A stretch of DNA of 37,653 bases from Methylophilales bacterium LSUCC0135. Lineage in GTDB: Bacteria; Pseudomonadota; Gammaproteobacteria; Burkholderiales; Methylophilaceae. This document shows positions 18,641 to 30,596 of the stretch, one piece after another (position 1 is the first letter of the stretch; every line of letters starts with the position of its first letter). The notes under the pieces are model-generated. The model was not told the DNA's origin and made no database searches. It saw only the letters and a list, made by a program, of their open reading frames with translations. The translations under genes were made by a program, and so were the position numbers. The stretch covers positions 1-37,653 of the forward strand of contig MCAW01000018.1 in NCBI GenBank assembly GCA_001704575.1. Direction: 5' to 3'.

Positions 18641-21600
18641 AACATTGCGCATCTTGGCTGCTGATGTCGGCGTTCATGTTTGGCTGGCATCCGCCGCTAC
18701 ATGCGGAGATCAACCTGAGTGAGACGCCCCTGTTTCTCAGTGTTAATGTCGCGCCTAATGTGCTGATAACCTTGGATGATTCCGGCAGCATGGAACGCGG
18801 CTATGTGCCGGATTCCATTGATGGTGACACCAATACGGCCAGATTTACCGCAGCTTCCTATAACGGGCTTTATTACAACCCGGAGACGGTCTACCGCATT
18901 CCTGAACGCAGGGATGGCGTGGTTTACCGGACGGATTTCAGCAATGCGCGGCTCAATGGTTTTGATGCTTCGCGCGGCACCATAGATTTAGGCAGTACAG
19001 GTTACCGTCCCATCAGCCGCTGTGATCCGGCGCAGACATACAGCAGTTGCTCAAAGGCATCCGGGGCTTCCGTCGGCAGTCAGCCACAGACTTATACCTA
19101 CAGCGGATGTCGTGCTGAATTTGATAATCGCAGCGGCGGTGACCGAATTACCATCACCCGTTGTGGCATGCCCTCAAGCGGCAATGGCGCACCATCAGCC
19201 GCAAACAATGGTCAGATTGTGGCGACCAACGCCGGCAATTTCAGCCGCAGCTACACTGTCGGCAGTGTCAGCAGGGTCAGTGGCGGGGTACAAGTCACGC
19301 TCGATTCAAACAGCGAGATCCAGCGTGACGGGACGGAAAACAATGTCACCTTCAGCTGGACTGCCACTGGTAACTGGCGGCCTGCTATTGCCTACTACCA
19401 TTTGTTTTACACTGACAAACCCGGTGCGGCGCGGCCGGCAGGATGCAACGACAGTCGTGACACCGACGCCTGTTACATTCTGATTGAGTCCGGTTCGTCA
19501 GCCGATATCACACCGGGTACCCAGGCCGAGCAGCAGCAGAATTTTGCCAATTGGTATTCGTTTTATCGTACTCGCGCCCTGGCCACCATGTCGGCAGCGA
19601 TGACGGCGGTGAGTTCACTTGGCAACAATCAGGTACGCCTGGGATGGCAGACCATCAATGAGTGCCGGACATTTGGCCTGAGTTGCACCGGTACTGACGG
19701 GGTCCCGCGTGAGAATCGCATGCGCACACTGGATGCGCCCAAGACCGGCAATCCGGCCATCTCTCACCGCACCGATTTTTATGACTGGTTGACCCGCATT
19801 CGCGTCAACGGTGGTACCCAGCTCAGAAGTTCGCTGCAGAATGCCGGTGAGTATTTCACGCTGAGCGGCCGTGACAGCCCCTACGCCGACGAACCCTATG
19901 TGACGCGCGGCGAAGAGCTGAGCTGCCGCAAGAGTTTCAACGTGGTTTTTACCGACGGTTACTGGAATGGCGACACCAACCTCGACTTTGGTGGTGATAC
20001 CGATAGTGTCAGCCAGACGCTGCCGGACGGCAAAACCTATGGCCCCAGATATCCCTACCGCAATGGCACCGACCGACTGCCAAGGGGTTTGTCATACAGC
20101 AACAGTCTGGCCGATATTGCCTTCAAATACTGGTTCACCGATCTGCGTCCAGACCCGGCGATGGAAAATAATGTTGCGCCCTATATCGTTGATCGTTCCG
20201 GTAGCGCCGAAGATCAATACTGGAATCCGCGCAATGACCCTGCCAGCTGGCAACATCTGGTGAATTTCTTTATCAGTCTGGGGTTGGGCAGCAGCATGAC
20301 TGATCCGCTCTGGGCTGGCAGTACGTTTGCCGGCGATTATCCCCTGCTTGCCAGCGGCGAAAAGTTCTGGCCGCCAGTCGATGAAAGTGCCAGTCTGAGT
20401 GAGTCACCGCAAAGCCATGTGTATGATCTATGGCATGCGGCGATCAACAGCCGGGGCCAGTTTTTCAGTGCCGATGACCCGGATGCCATGAACAACGCGT
20501 TTCGTGCCGTATTCGATTCCATCCTCAGTGCCACCCCATCGGCAGCTGCGCTGGCGGCAAATTCAACCAGCATTCAGACCGGTACCCTGTTGTATCAGGC
20601 ACGCTTTGACAGCTCCGACTGGCACGGGCAGTTGGTGGCGTACTCGGTGCAGGCCGATGGTGACATCGGTAATGTGCAGTGGGACGCCTCAAAGCGTATG
20701 CCCGCTCCGTTGGCGCGCAGTATATGGACCTGGAACGGCAGCGCCGGCGTAGCCTTCAGCAGTTGCGGCAGTCTTGCCGCCGCACAAAAAGCCAGTCTTG
20801 ATCTTGATGCCAACGGCATTCGCGACAACCGCTGCGATGATCGTCTGGCCTGGTTGCGCGGTGAGTCTCGCACCGGCTTGCGTGAGCGTCCGGTCAGTGT
20901 TCTCGGCGATATCATCAATTCCGATCCGCTGTTCTTGCAGGACGAGGATTTCGGTTACGAAGGGTTGCTGCCCGGTAGTGTGGAGGCGGCGCAATATCCG
21001 GCGTTCCTTGCTGCAAAGTCCATGCGGACACCCATGGTGTATGTGGGCGCCAATGACGGCATGCTGCATGCGTTCAGGGCCGATCTTGGCAGCGAGGCTT
21101 CCGGCAGGGAGGTTTTTGCGTTCATCCCTGCCGCGCTGTACCCCAAACTCAGTCGTCTCACTGACCCCGGCTACAGCCACAGCTACTATGTCGATGGCGC
21201 ACCGATGACCGGGGACGCCTATTGGGGCGGCCGTTGGCACAGTGTACTGGTGGGTGGTCTGGGGGCCGGCGGCAAGAGCGTCTATGCGCTGGATGTCACC
21301 GACCCGGACAATTTTGACGCAACGCATGTGCTTTGGGAGTTTGAGGATGCCGAGGATCTGGGCTACACATTCAGCCAGCCGCAAATCGCCCGCCTCAATA
21401 ATGGTGCCTGGGTGGCCGTGTTTGGTAACGGTTACAACAGCGCATCCGATCAGGCCTTCCTCTACATCGTCAACCTTGAGAACGGTGCGCTGCTGCATAA
21501 AATTCCTGCCGGCAGCAGTAGCGGCAACGGTCTTTCCACACCGGTGTTGTTTGATCGCAACGGCGATCGTGTCATGGATGTCGCATATGCCGGTGATCTG

Positions 21601-22425
21601 CTCGGTAATTTGTGGGAGTTCGATCTGTCATCTTCCTCGCCAGCAGACTGGCAGGTGGCCAATCTTGGCCAGCCTTTGTTCCGGGCGTTCAACCAGAGCG
21701 GCCAACCGCAGCCGATCACCGCGCAGCCTTCCGTGATTGCAGCCAGCGGCAACCCGCCCAACGGTGGTGTCATGGTCTATTTCGGTACCGGGCGCTATCT
21801 GGCGGCTGAAGATACCGGCAACACCGAGGTGCAGAGTTTTTATGCGATCTGGGACAGTCCTGCCGGCACGCCCGCAGATCGCAGTCAGTTACAGCCGCAA
21901 CAGATTATCAGCGAGACGGCCGAGTTTGGTTTTGATGTCCGGGAGACCACCAGCAACCCGGTCGACTGGAGCAGGCAGCGTGGCTGGTACATGGATCTGG
22001 TCGTACCGCCGATCGGGGCGGAGGGCCCCGGGGGCGAGCGTGTCGTATCGCGGCCTTTACTGAAATATGATCGGGTCATTTTTGTCACGCAAATACCTTC
22101 AGCCGAACCTTGTGTGCCTGGCGGTACCAGCTGGATCATGGAAGTCGATATGCTGACCGGCGCACCAACGCTGGATTCCCCGTTTGATTTCAATCATGAC
22201 AACATCATTACCGACGGTGACCGGCTCGCCAGCGGTGGTGTTGCCAGCGGAGTCAAGTCGACGGTCGGCATGACCAAGACGCCGACCTGGCTGAATCAGT
22301 CCAGTACGCCGGAGATTGGTTTCAAAGAATTATCCGGCACCAGTGGCGGCATCATGACGCTCAAAAACCGACGGCCGATCCCGCCGGGTATCATACAGCG
22401 CATATTCTGGCAGCAGATTCAGTGA
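18637..22425 (+). CDS. pilY1: PilY1-type pilus tip adhesin
   Basis: The protein has 1262 residues from the ATG overlapping the pilX stop. A Sec signal peptide ends around LHAEIN. The N-terminal half contains a von Willebrand A-like region with MIDAS motif DDSGS (Asp47, Ser49, Ser51). It is Cys-containing and carries a Ser/Gly-rich insert at about 130-235. The C-terminal half (about 750-1260) is the PilY1 beta-propeller: [39 protein letters not shown], and a calcium loop DRNGDRVMD (973-981). A second [10 protein letters not shown] loop at about 1184-1193 may bind calcium. PilY1 controls pilus extension and retraction and surface sensing. The size is in the usual 1000-1300 range. Confidence 0.93.
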   Translation: MKHCASWLLMSAFMFGWHPPLHAEINLSETPLFLSVNVAPNVLITLDDSGSMERGYVPDSIDGDTNTARFTAASYNGLYYNPETVYRIPERRDGVVYRTDFSNARLNGFDASRGTIDLGSTGYRPISRCDPAQTYSSCSKASGASVGSQPQTYTYSGCRAEFDNRSGGDRITITRCGMPSSGNGAPSAANNGQIVATNAGNFSRSYTVGSVSRVSGGVQVTLDSNSEIQRDGTENNVTFSWTATGNWRPAIAYYHLFYTDKPGAARPAGCNDSRDTDACYILIESGSSADITPGTQAEQQQNFANWYSFYRTRALATMSAAMTAVSSLGNNQVRLGWQTINECRTFGLSCTGTDGVPRENRMRTLDAPKTGNPAISHRTDFYDWLTRIRVNGGTQLRSSLQNAGEYFTLSGRDSPYADEPYVTRGEELSCRKSFNVVFTDGYWNGDTNLDFGGDTDSVSQTLPDGKTYGPRYPYRNGTDRLPRGLSYSNSLADIAFKYWFTDLRPDPAMENNVAPYIVDRSGSAEDQYWNPRNDPASWQHLVNFFISLGLGSSMTDPLWAGSTFAGDYPLLASGEKFWPPVDESASLSESPQSHVYDLWHAAINSRGQFFSADDPDAMNNAFRAVFDSILSATPSAAALAANSTSIQTGTLLYQARFDSSDWHGQLVAYSVQADGDIGNVQWDASKRMPAPLARSIWTWNGSAGVAFSSCGSLAAAQKASLDLDANGIRDNRCDDRLAWLRGESRTGLRERPVSVLGDIINSDPLFLQDEDFGYEGLLPGSVEAAQYPAFLAAKSMRTPMVYVGANDGMLHAFRADLGSEASGREVFAFIPAALYPKLSRLTDPGYSHSYYVDGAPMTGDAYWGGRWHSVLVGGLGAGGKSVYALDVTDPDNFDATHVLWEFEDAEDLGYTFSQPQIARLNNGAWVAVFGNGYNSASDQAFLYIVNLENGALLHKIPAGSSSGNGLSTPVLFDRNGDRVMDVAYAGDLLGNLWEFDLSSSSPADWQVANLGQPLFRAFNQSGQPQPITAQPSVIAASGNPPNGGVMVYFGTGRYLAAEDTGNTEVQSFYAIWDSPAGTPADRSQLQPQQIISETAEFGFDVRETTSNPVDWSRQRGWYMDLVVPPIGAEGPGGERVVSRPLLKYDRVIFVTQIPSAEPCVPGGTSWIMEVDMLTGAPTLDSPFDFNHDNIITDGDRLASGGVASGVKSTVGMTKTPTWLNQSSTPEIGFKELSGTSGGIMTLKNRRPIPPGIIQRIFWQQIQ

Positions 22426-22432
22426 GGGTGAC

Positions 22433-22855
22433 ATGAAACAACAAGGCTTTACCTTGATCGAGCTGATGGTGGTCATCACCATTATCGCCATTCTGGCATC
22501 CATCGCTTTGCCTTCTTATCAGGATCACGTCAAACGTGCTGCGCGTGCAGATGCCAAGGCGGTTTTGATGGAAAATGCCCAGTTTCTGGAGCGCAATTTC
22601 ACCGAAGCCAACCGTTACGACCGCAGCGCCGACGGTAATCCTGTGGTTTTACCGGTAACGCAATCTCCGCGCGACACTGATGCGCGCTATACGATTTCGC
22701 TGACGGCGGGCGCCGGCAGCTTCAGCCTGACAGCCGCACCGGTGCCGGGCGGCTTGATGGATGGCGATGTCTGCGGCGCATTCATGCTCAATCACCTTGG
22801 GCAGAAGACGGTGGCGGAAGCCGGCGCAGCGGCTGCCGACTGCTGGAATCGCTGA
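22433..22855 (+). CDS. pilE: PilE-type minor pilin
   Basis: The protein has 140 residues, beginning [27 protein letters not shown], a textbook type IV prepilin with a five-residue leader, Phe+1 and Glu+5. The C-terminal part has two Cys residues (DVCGAF and DCWNR) bracketing a D-region-like loop, and the LGQKT...W ending common to the PilE minor pilins that close this operon type. It starts 7 bases after pilY1, and its GAGGGTGAC ribosome binding region overlaps the pilY1 end. It is probably a minor rather than the major pilin, given its position. Confidence 0.9.
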   Translation: MKQQGFTLIELMVVITIIAILASIALPSYQDHVKRAARADAKAVLMENAQFLERNFTEANRYDRSADGNPVVLPVTQSPRDTDARYTISLTAGAGSFSLTAAPVPGGLMDGDVCGAFMLNHLGQKTVAEAGAAAADCWNR

Positions 22856-22880
22856 TCCCGAGTCTGCCGGTCATGCAGGC

Positions 22881-23801
22881 TCATTTCGGGGCAAAGATCT
22901 GGCCGAGAATCTCGCCGCCCTTTTCCAGCATGAAGTAGCGAAAGGCTTCTGCCGTTTGCGAGAGGTTGCGCTTGGTCAGTGCAACGACGTGCCAGGTGCG
23001 CACGATGGGCGTGTCCTGCACGTCGAGGATGACCAGCTGGCGGTTCTTGAGCTCAAGGCCGATGGTGTGCAGGGAGACGAACGAGAGGCCGAGGTCGGCG
23101 ATCACGGCCTGTTTGATGCTTTCATTGCTGGACATTTCCATGGTGACGACAGGCGAGACCTCGTGTTCGGCCAGATAGGTTTCCATGATGTGGCGAGTGC
23201 CTGAGCCCTGTTCACGGGAGATCAGTTCGAAATGGCTGAGTGCCTTGGGCGGTATATTCTCGCGTTGTGCCAGCGGGTGTTCCGGGCTGGCGATAAATAC
23301 GTGCGGGTGATCGGCGAACGCTTCGACGCGGGTGTCGATTTCGCGCGGCGGGCGGCCCATGATGGCGATGTCGATATCGCCGTCGCGCAGCAGTTCGACC
23401 AGTTGCTGCCGGTTTCTCACATCGATGCGAATCTGCGCTTTCGGATATTCGCGCTTGAACTGGCCGAGGATCTGCGGCACGAAGTACTTGGCGGTACTGA
23501 CCAGCCCGATCTTGAGGATGCGGGCGTCCAGCCCTTTCATCCTTTCCATGGTGTCGCCGGCTTCCTTCAGGGTACTGAGTAAACGTCTGGCATAAAGCAG
23601 AAAGTACTCGCCCGCCGAGGTCAGCTCGATGGTTCTGCCGCTTCTGGCAAACAGGCTGACGCCGATGTCGGCTTCCATTTCCTTGATCTGCAGTGAAACG
23701 GCCGGGGCGGTCACGTGCAGATCTTCGGCCGCCTTGCTGAAGTTCATGTGCTTCGCTGCCGCGACGAAGATTCTGATCTGCCGTATGGTGAGGTTTTTCA
23801 T
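22881..23801 (-). CDS. cbbR: LysR-type regulator CbbR
   Basis: The protein has 306 residues. The N-terminal winged helix (about 1-60) has IRIFVAAAKHMNFSKAAEDLHVTAPAVSLQIKEME; the rest is the LysR effector-binding domain (LKIGLVSTAKYFVPQILGQF...). CbbR activates Calvin cycle operons in response to metabolites such as RuBP, PEP or NADPH, and its gene is almost always divergent from cbbL, as here. The spacer of about 118 bases contains a perfect inverted repeat likely to be its operator. The gene is convergent with pilE, 25 bases apart. Confidence 0.93.
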   Translation of the reverse strand: MKNLTIRQIRIFVAAAKHMNFSKAAEDLHVTAPAVSLQIKEMEADIGVSLFARSGRTIELTSAGEYFLLYARRLLSTLKEAGDTMERMKGLDARILKIGLVSTAKYFVPQILGQFKREYPKAQIRIDVRNRQQLVELLRDGDIDIAIMGRPPREIDTRVEAFADHPHVFIASPEHPLAQRENIPPKALSHFELISREQGSGTRHIMETYLAEHEVSPVVTMEMSSNESIKQAVIADLGLSFVSLHTIGLELKNRQLVILDVQDTPIVRTWHVVALTKRNLSQTAEAFRYFMLEKGGEILGQIFAPK

Positions 23802-23821
23802 AAGCTCAGCTTACTCGAAAC

Positions 23822-23840
23822 TAAATTAATAGTTAATTTA
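23822..23840. promoter_or_regulatory. Putative CbbR operator (8-bp inverted repeat)
   Basis: TAAATTAA and TTAATTTA form a perfect inverted repeat around TAG. It contains the T-N11-A pattern of LysR sites. It starts about 20 bases before the cbbR ATG (so cbbR autoregulation is possible) and lies about 80 bases before the chosen cbbL start. Confidence 0.55.
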
Positions 23841-23862
23841 CCTTAATTGATGTCAGGTTTAA

Positions 23863-25404
<1,542 letters not shown>

Positions 25405-25425
25405 GCGCAGACCAAGGAGAACAGC

Positions 25426-25833
25426 ATGCATATCACACAAGGACAGTTTTCATTTCTGCCGCCGCTGACGGAGGCTGAAATCCGCGCACAGGTCGATTAC
25501 GCCATCAGCAAGGGTTGGGCGGTTGCCATCGAGTGGACTGATGACCCGCATCCGCGCAACGTCTACTGGAGCATGTGGGGGCCACCCATGTTCGAGATCA
25601 GGGATGGTGCTGCGGTGACCTTCGAACTGGAAGCCTGCCGCAAGGCCAATCCGGACAGCTACATCAAGATCAATGCCTTCGACAACACGCGCGGCGTCGA
25701 ATCGACGGTGATGAGTTTCATCGTCAATCGTCCTGCCCATGAGCCCGGTTTCGGCCTGACGCGGCAGGAGGCCGACGGGCGCAATATCCGCTACACGACG
25801 CGGCCGTATTCGACCGAGCGGCCCGGCAGATAA
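25426..25833 (+). CDS. cbbS: RuBisCO small subunit, red type
   Basis: The protein has 135 residues, beginning [19 protein letters not shown], the standard start of red-type small subunits. It contains [23 protein letters not shown] and [19 protein letters not shown], and the extended C-terminal tail (about 105-135, [20 protein letters not shown]) that forms the beta-hairpin in the central pore of red-type enzymes. The gene follows cbbL by 21 bases with AAGGAGA as ribosome binding site and precedes cbbX by 5 bases. Confidence 0.96.
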   Translation: MHITQGQFSFLPPLTEAEIRAQVDYAISKGWAVAIEWTDDPHPRNVYWSMWGPPMFEIRDGAAVTFELEACRKANPDSYIKINAFDNTRGVESTVMSFIVNRPAHEPGFGLTRQEADGRNIRYTTRPYSTERPGR

Positions 25834-25838
25834 ACGCC

Positions 25839-26750
25839 ATGAGCGAGATCGACCTGCAGCAAATCCTGCGTGAGGCCAACATCGGCGAAGTGCTCGAACA
25901 GCTCGATAACGAACTGGTCGGGTTGGTGCCGGTCAAGCAGCGCATCCGCGAGATCGCCGCGTTTCTGGTGGTTTCCCGCGCACGCCAGCAGCTCGGCATT
26001 GAGTCGGCAGCACCCAGCCTGCACATGTGTTTCACCGGCAACCCGGGTACCGGCAAGACGACAGTAGCTTTACGCATGGCAGACATGCTGCACCGCCTCG
26101 GTTATGTGCGCAAAGGTCATGTGGTGAGCGTTACGCGCGACGATCTGGTCGGCCAGTACATCGGCCATACCGCGCCGAAAACCCGCGAGATTCTGAAGAA
26201 GGCGATGGGTGGCGTACTATTTATCGATGAGGCGTATTATTTGTACAGGCCGGAAAACGAGCGGGATTACGGTCAGGAGGCGATCGAAATTCTGTTGCAG
26301 GTGATGGAAAATAACCGCGAAGATCTGGTGGTGATTCTGGCCGGTTACAAGGACAGAATGGATACTTTTTTTCAGTCCAATCCGGGCATGTCGTCCAGAA
26401 TCGCGCACCATATCGATTTCCCCGATTACAGCCAGTCCGAGCTGGTGGAGATCGCCGGCAAGATGATGTCGAACATGCATTACCGCTTTGACGCGGGCGC
26501 GTTGCAGGCCATCGCCGAATATATCGCGCAGCGCCGCCAGCAACCGCATTTCGCCAACGCGCGTTCGATTCGCAATGCACTCGATCGCGCCCGCTTGCGC
26601 CACGCCAACCGGGTGTTCGAGGCGGCGGCGAGCGGCGCATCGAAACCGACGGCGGAAACGCTTTCCACCATCACCGAAGCCGATATTCGCGCCTCGCGCG
26701 TGTTCGACGGCGGCAACGGCTCAGGCAAGGGCAAGGCAACGCAGTCATGA
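25839..26750 (+). CDS. cbbX: RuBisCO activase CbbX (AAA+)
   Basis: The protein has 303 residues. AAA+ core with Walker [10 protein letters not shown] (about 67-75), Walker [12 protein letters not shown] (about 126-136), and arginine-finger region with [17 protein letters not shown]. CbbX is the ATP-driven remodeller of red-type RuBisCO: it pulls the large-subunit C-terminus to release inhibitory sugar phosphates and is stimulated by RuBP. The gene order cbbLSX confirms the identification. The large-subunit C-terminal tail (...FVATPTASN) is its expected handle. Confidence 0.96.
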   Translation: MSEIDLQQILREANIGEVLEQLDNELVGLVPVKQRIREIAAFLVVSRARQQLGIESAAPSLHMCFTGNPGTGKTTVALRMADMLHRLGYVRKGHVVSVTRDDLVGQYIGHTAPKTREILKKAMGGVLFIDEAYYLYRPENERDYGQEAIEILLQVMENNREDLVVILAGYKDRMDTFFQSNPGMSSRIAHHIDFPDYSQSELVEIAGKMMSNMHYRFDAGALQAIAEYIAQRRQQPHFANARSIRNALDRARLRHANRVFEAAASGASKPTAETLSTITEADIRASRVFDGGNGSGKGKATQS

Positions 26751-26798
26751 AGGGTGTGCCAATTCTGTAATCAGACGACGATAGCAAGTAAATAAATC

Positions 26799-26827
26799 CA
26801 GCAATCAAAAAAACAACAGCAATCAAA
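26799..26827. repeat. Direct repeat before cbbF
   Basis: CAGCAATCAAA occurs at 26799-26809 and again at 26817-26827 (18-bp period), inside the 107-base cbbX-cbbF spacer, the longest gap in the operon. No terminator hairpin or good promoter is seen in this gap. The repeat may be chance or a local regulatory site. Confidence 0.35.
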
Positions 26828-26857
26828 CAGCGTAATGATGAGAAAAGAGAATGCAGC

Positions 26858-27916
26858 ATGAACCGTAACCGAACCACACTCGCGCAATTCCTCAGCGATC
26901 CGGCGCAGGCGGCAGACAGCGCAGTGGCCGCGCTGATGCTGGAAATCGCGCAGTCTGTGAAAGCGCTCGCCGGGATGATCTCCGAGGGTGATCTCGCCGA
27001 TGTCACCGGCAAGCTCGAAAGCCGCAACGTGCAGGGCGAAACGCAGATGAAGCTGGATGTGGTCAGTAATGATCTTTTCATCGACAGCTTCAGACGTTGC
27101 GGGCTGGTGCAGGGCATCGTTTCGGAGGAGCTGGATGCGCCGGTGCTGTTGTCTGCCAAGCCGGAACAGTCGCCTTTTCTGGTCATTTTTGACCCGCTCG
27201 ACGGTTCTTCCAACGTGCCGGTCAATGTGTCGGTTGGTTCGATTTTTTCGGTACTGCCGGCGCCGCACGACCGCCCTGCAAGCATGGAGGATTATCTGCA
27301 AGCCGGCAGCCAACAGCTGGCAGCAGGCTACGCAATCTATGGTCCGGCGACGATGTTGGTGCTTACTGTCGGGCGGGGTACTCACGGCTTTACGCTGGAC
27401 AGAAAGACCGCTGAATTCGTGCTGACGCATGCAGCCATGCAGGTGCCGGAAGATACCGCCGAGTTTGCCATCAACGCCAGCAATGAGCGTTTCTGGGAGC
27501 CGCCGGTCAAACGTTATGTGGCCGAGTGCAAGGCCGGTGCGAGCGACTTGCGTGGCAAGGATTTCAATACGCGCTGGGTAGCCAGCATGGTGGCCGATAT
27601 TCATCGCATCCTGATGCGCGGCGGCATTTACCTGTACCCGAAAGACAGCAAGGACATGACCCGTGCCGGCCGCTTGCGCCTGATGTATGAAGTGAGCCCG
27701 ATGGCGATGCTGGTGGAGCAGGCCGGCGGCATCGCTTCGACCGGCCGCATGCGCGTGCTTGATATCGTGCCGGACAACGTGCATCAGCGCATGCCGGTGG
27801 TGATCGGTTCAAGTAACGAGGTGCTGCGCGTCGAGCGCTACCACCGCGAATATGACCAGGGCCACGGCGAGAGCGACAAGATGCCGTTCTTCAATGACCG
27901 CTCTTTTTATATGTAA
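26858..27916 (+). CDS. cbbF: Fructose-1,6-bisphosphatase class I
   Basis: The protein has 352 residues, matching the class I FBPase family. Metal- and substrate-binding motifs are present: DVVSNDLF, FDPLDGSSNVPVNV (near residue 108), GRGTHGFTLD, FAINASNERFW and GRLRLMYEVSPMAMLVEQAGG. It converts fructose-1,6-bisphosphate to fructose-6-phosphate for RuBP regeneration; bacterial Calvin cycle forms may also hydrolyse sedoheptulose bisphosphate. It precedes cbbP by 17 bases. Confidence 0.95.
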   Translation: MNRNRTTLAQFLSDPAQAADSAVAALMLEIAQSVKALAGMISEGDLADVTGKLESRNVQGETQMKLDVVSNDLFIDSFRRCGLVQGIVSEELDAPVLLSAKPEQSPFLVIFDPLDGSSNVPVNVSVGSIFSVLPAPHDRPASMEDYLQAGSQQLAAGYAIYGPATMLVLTVGRGTHGFTLDRKTAEFVLTHAAMQVPEDTAEFAINASNERFWEPPVKRYVAECKAGASDLRGKDFNTRWVASMVADIHRILMRGGIYLYPKDSKDMTRAGRLRLMYEVSPMAMLVEQAGGIASTGRMRVLDIVPDNVHQRMPVVIGSSNEVLRVERYHREYDQGHGESDKMPFFNDRSFYM

Positions 27917-27933
27917 TCTGACAGGAAACCGCC

Positions 27934-28803
27934 ATGTCGAGAAAATACCCAGTGATTGCGATAACCGGTTCCTCCGGTGCCGGTACCACGACGGTGATGA
28001 ACAGTTTCCAGCATATCTTCCGGCGCGACGGCATCCGCGCGCAGGTAATCGAGGGCGATTCCATGCATCGCTATGAACGCCGCGAGATGGATGCCGAGCT
28101 GGAAAAATACAACAAGATTCCCGGCAGCTACTTCAGCCATTTCAGTCCGGATGCCAATCTGTTGCCGGAGCTGGCCGATACCTTCAGAAGTTTCGGTGAG
28201 GGCGGCCGTTGCAAGGTGCGAAAATACATCCACACCGATGAAGAAGGTTTGCCATACGGACAGAAGGGCGGCACGCTGACGCCCTGGCGCGACAGCGACC
28301 CGGAGGCCGATGTGCTGTTCTACGAAGGTCTGCACGGCGGTTATGTCGGGCCTGAAGCCAACGTCGCACAGCATGTCGATCTGCTGGTCGGCGTCGTGCC
28401 CATCATCAATCTGGAGTGGATCCAGAAAATGCATCGCGACCGCAAGATGCGCGGTTATTCGTCCGAGGCGGTGGTCGATATCATCCTGCGCCGCATGCCG
28501 GATTACATTCACCATATCTGCCCGCAGTTTTCCCGCACGCACGTCAATTTCCAGCGGGTGCCGACGGTGGATACTTCCAACCCCTTCATCGCCAAGGATA
28601 TTCCCAGCCCGGACGAGAGCATGGTGGTGATCCGGTTCGCCAACCCCAAGGGCATCGATTTTCCCTACCTGCTCAACATGCTGCACGATTCCATGATGAC
28701 CCGCCCCAATACGCTGGTGATCCCGGGCGGCAAGATGGGCTTGGCCATGCAGTTGATTTTCACGCCCATGATTCAACGTCTGATGCAGCTGAGGCAGGCA
28801 TGA
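27934..28803 (+). CDS. cbbP: Phosphoribulokinase
   Basis: The protein has 289 residues, the size of the proteobacterial class I enzyme. P-loop ITGSSGAGTTTV (about 8-19), then the family features IEGDSMHRYERREMD (catalytic Asp), FSHFSPDANLL, KYIHTDEE and LFYEGLHGGYV. It phosphorylates ribulose-5-phosphate to RuBP. Its stop overlaps the cbbZ start (ATGA). Confidence 0.96.
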   Translation: MSRKYPVIAITGSSGAGTTTVMNSFQHIFRRDGIRAQVIEGDSMHRYERREMDAELEKYNKIPGSYFSHFSPDANLLPELADTFRSFGEGGRCKVRKYIHTDEEGLPYGQKGGTLTPWRDSDPEADVLFYEGLHGGYVGPEANVAQHVDLLVGVVPIINLEWIQKMHRDRKMRGYSSEAVVDIILRRMPDYIHHICPQFSRTHVNFQRVPTVDTSNPFIAKDIPSPDESMVVIRFANPKGIDFPYLLNMLHDSMMTRPNTLVIPGGKMGLAMQLIFTPMIQRLMQLRQA

Positions 28804-29495
28804 TCAGGCTGATCATGTACGACCTCGACGGCACCTTGCTTGATACTGCGAGTGAGATCGCCGCTGCCGTCAATCTGACGCTGGCGCATTACGGCGCTCA
28901 GGCAGTTCCGGAGGCTACAGTGAAATCCTGGGTCGGTCATGGCGCCGCGCAGTTGATGCGCAACGCCTGGCAGACCATTGTGCCGGGGCCGACCTATGAA
29001 GAGACCATGCAGACCTTCACGCGCTTTTATCAGCAGACGGTGGGCACCAGCAGCAGGCCGTTTCCGCAGGTCATGGAAACGCTGCAGCATTTCCGCTCGG
29101 CCGGTGTGTTGCAGGCGGTGATTACCAACAAGGAATCCGTATTTACCCGCCGCGTGCTGAAAACGCACGGCATGAGCGATTTCTTTGCGCTGGTGGTGAG
29201 CGGCGATACCTTGCCGGTGAAAAAACCGGATCCGGCCATGGTGCGGCATTGCCTGCAAACGCTGGCAGTGCGGGCGGAGGAAAGCCTGTTCGTCGGCGAT
29301 TCGGATATCGACGTCGCCACCGCGAAAGCAGCAGGCGTGCGGTGCTGGGTCGTGCCCTATGGCTATAACGGCGGGCGCGATATCGGTGAGGCGGGGGCGG
29401 ACAGAATGATTGCGGATATGGGCGAGCTACGGACCTTGATTGGAAAAATATCGGCAGACTGCCGGCTTGTCGAATGTGACGGAATGCGGGGGTAG
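28800..29495 (+). CDS. cbbZ: Phosphoglycolate phosphatase
   Basis: The protein has 231 residues from the ATG overlapping the cbbP stop. HAD-superfamily motifs: [10 protein letters not shown] (nucleophile Asp), motif II ITNKE, motif III Lys in VKKPDPAM, and motif [17 protein letters not shown]. It removes 2-phosphoglycolate made by RuBisCO oxygenation. Its place inside the cbb operon supports this over other HAD activities. Confidence 0.93.
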   Translation: MIRLIMYDLDGTLLDTASEIAAAVNLTLAHYGAQAVPEATVKSWVGHGAAQLMRNAWQTIVPGPTYEETMQTFTRFYQQTVGTSSRPFPQVMETLQHFRSAGVLQAVITNKESVFTRRVLKTHGMSDFFALVVSGDTLPVKKPDPAMVRHCLQTLAVRAEESLFVGDSDIDVATAKAAGVRCWVVPYGYNGGRDIGEAGADRMIADMGELRTLIGKISADCRLVECDGMRG

Positions 29496-29499
29496 CACA

Positions 29500-30564
29500 A
29501 TGGCACTCATTTCATTGCGGCAGTTGCTCGATCACGCGGCGGAGCATCAATACGGCCTGCCTGCATTTAATGTCAACAACATGGAGCAGATACACGCCAT
29601 TCTGCAGGCGGCGGACGAGGTCGACAGTCCCGTGATTCTGCAGGCATCGGCCGGTGCGCGCGGCTACGCCGGTGAGGCGTTTCTGCGCAAGCTGGTGGAA
29701 GCCGCCATCGAGCGATATCCGCATATCCCGCTCTGCATGCATCAGGATCACGGCGCATCACCCGAGATATGCCAGGTGGCGATCCGTAGCGGGTTTTCCA
29801 GCGTGATGATGGACGGCAGTCTGGAGAGCGACGGCAAGACGCCGGCTTCATATCTCTATAACGTTGCCGTCACCCGGCGCGCGGTCGAACTGGCGCATTG
29901 CGTAGGCGTTTCGGTCGAAGGCGAGCTGGGTTGCCTCGGTTCGCTGGAAACCGGCCAGGCGGGGGAGGAAGACGGCAGCGGCGCCAGCGGTGTGCTCGAC
30001 CATTCGCAGCTGCTGACCGATCCGGACGAAGCGGCGGCTTTTGTCGAAGCCACGCAGGTGGATGCACTTGCCATTGCGATCGGCACCAGTCACGGCGCCT
30101 ATAAATTCAGCCGTCCGCCGACCGGTGACATCCTCGCCATCGACCGCATCAAGGCGATTCATGCGCGCATTCCCAACACGCATCTGGTCATGCACGGCTC
30201 TTCCAGCGTCGGCCAGGAATGGCTGGAAATGATCCGCGAGTACGGCGGCCGGATCAAGGAAACCTACGGGGTGCCGGTGTCCGAGATTGTCGAAGGTATC
30301 CGCAACGGCGTGCGCAAGGTCAATATCGATACCGACATCCGGCTGGCGATGACCGCAGCCATGCGCAAGAAAATGCATGAAAGCCCGGAGGAATTTGATC
30401 CGCGTGCATTCCTCAAGGTGGCAACGCAGGCGGCAAAAAGCGTTTGCAAGGACCGCTTCGAGGCCTTCGGCAGCGCCGGGCGCGCATCCGCAATCAAGGT
30501 CATTCCGCTTGATGCAATGGCTGCCCGCTATGCCAGCGGCGAGCTCGACGCCGTCATCCGTTGA
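29500..30564 (+). CDS. cbbA: Fructose-bisphosphate aldolase class II
   Basis: The protein has 354 residues from ATG 29500 ([16 protein letters not shown]), with GGGGGT just upstream. An in-frame start 60 bases earlier lies inside cbbZ. Class II zinc sites: [10 protein letters not shown] and [13 protein letters not shown], plus [13 protein letters not shown] and [13 protein letters not shown]. It is the Calvin cycle type of the family (about 350 residues), condensing triose phosphates to fructose-1,6-bisphosphate and possibly making sedoheptulose-1,7-bisphosphate. Confidence 0.95.
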   Translation: MALISLRQLLDHAAEHQYGLPAFNVNNMEQIHAILQAADEVDSPVILQASAGARGYAGEAFLRKLVEAAIERYPHIPLCMHQDHGASPEICQVAIRSGFSSVMMDGSLESDGKTPASYLYNVAVTRRAVELAHCVGVSVEGELGCLGSLETGQAGEEDGSGASGVLDHSQLLTDPDEAAAFVEATQVDALAIAIGTSHGAYKFSRPPTGDILAIDRIKAIHARIPNTHLVMHGSSSVGQEWLEMIREYGGRIKETYGVPVSEIVEGIRNGVRKVNIDTDIRLAMTAAMRKKMHESPEEFDPRAFLKVATQAAKSVCKDRFEAFGSAGRASAIKVIPLDAMAARYASGELDAVIR

Positions 30565-30596
30565 CTGCTGTAACGCGCCCCTGGCGACAAGGAAAA

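Noticed and set aside
27907-28776. A 289-codon minus-strand frame over cbbP
   Set aside because: Phosphoribulokinase on the plus strand has its P-loop and active-site motifs; the minus frame has no recognisable product.
28416-28799. A longer N-terminal extension of cbbZ
   Set aside because: The extension runs through cbbP in another frame and has no HAD sequence; the ATG at 28800 fits the family start.
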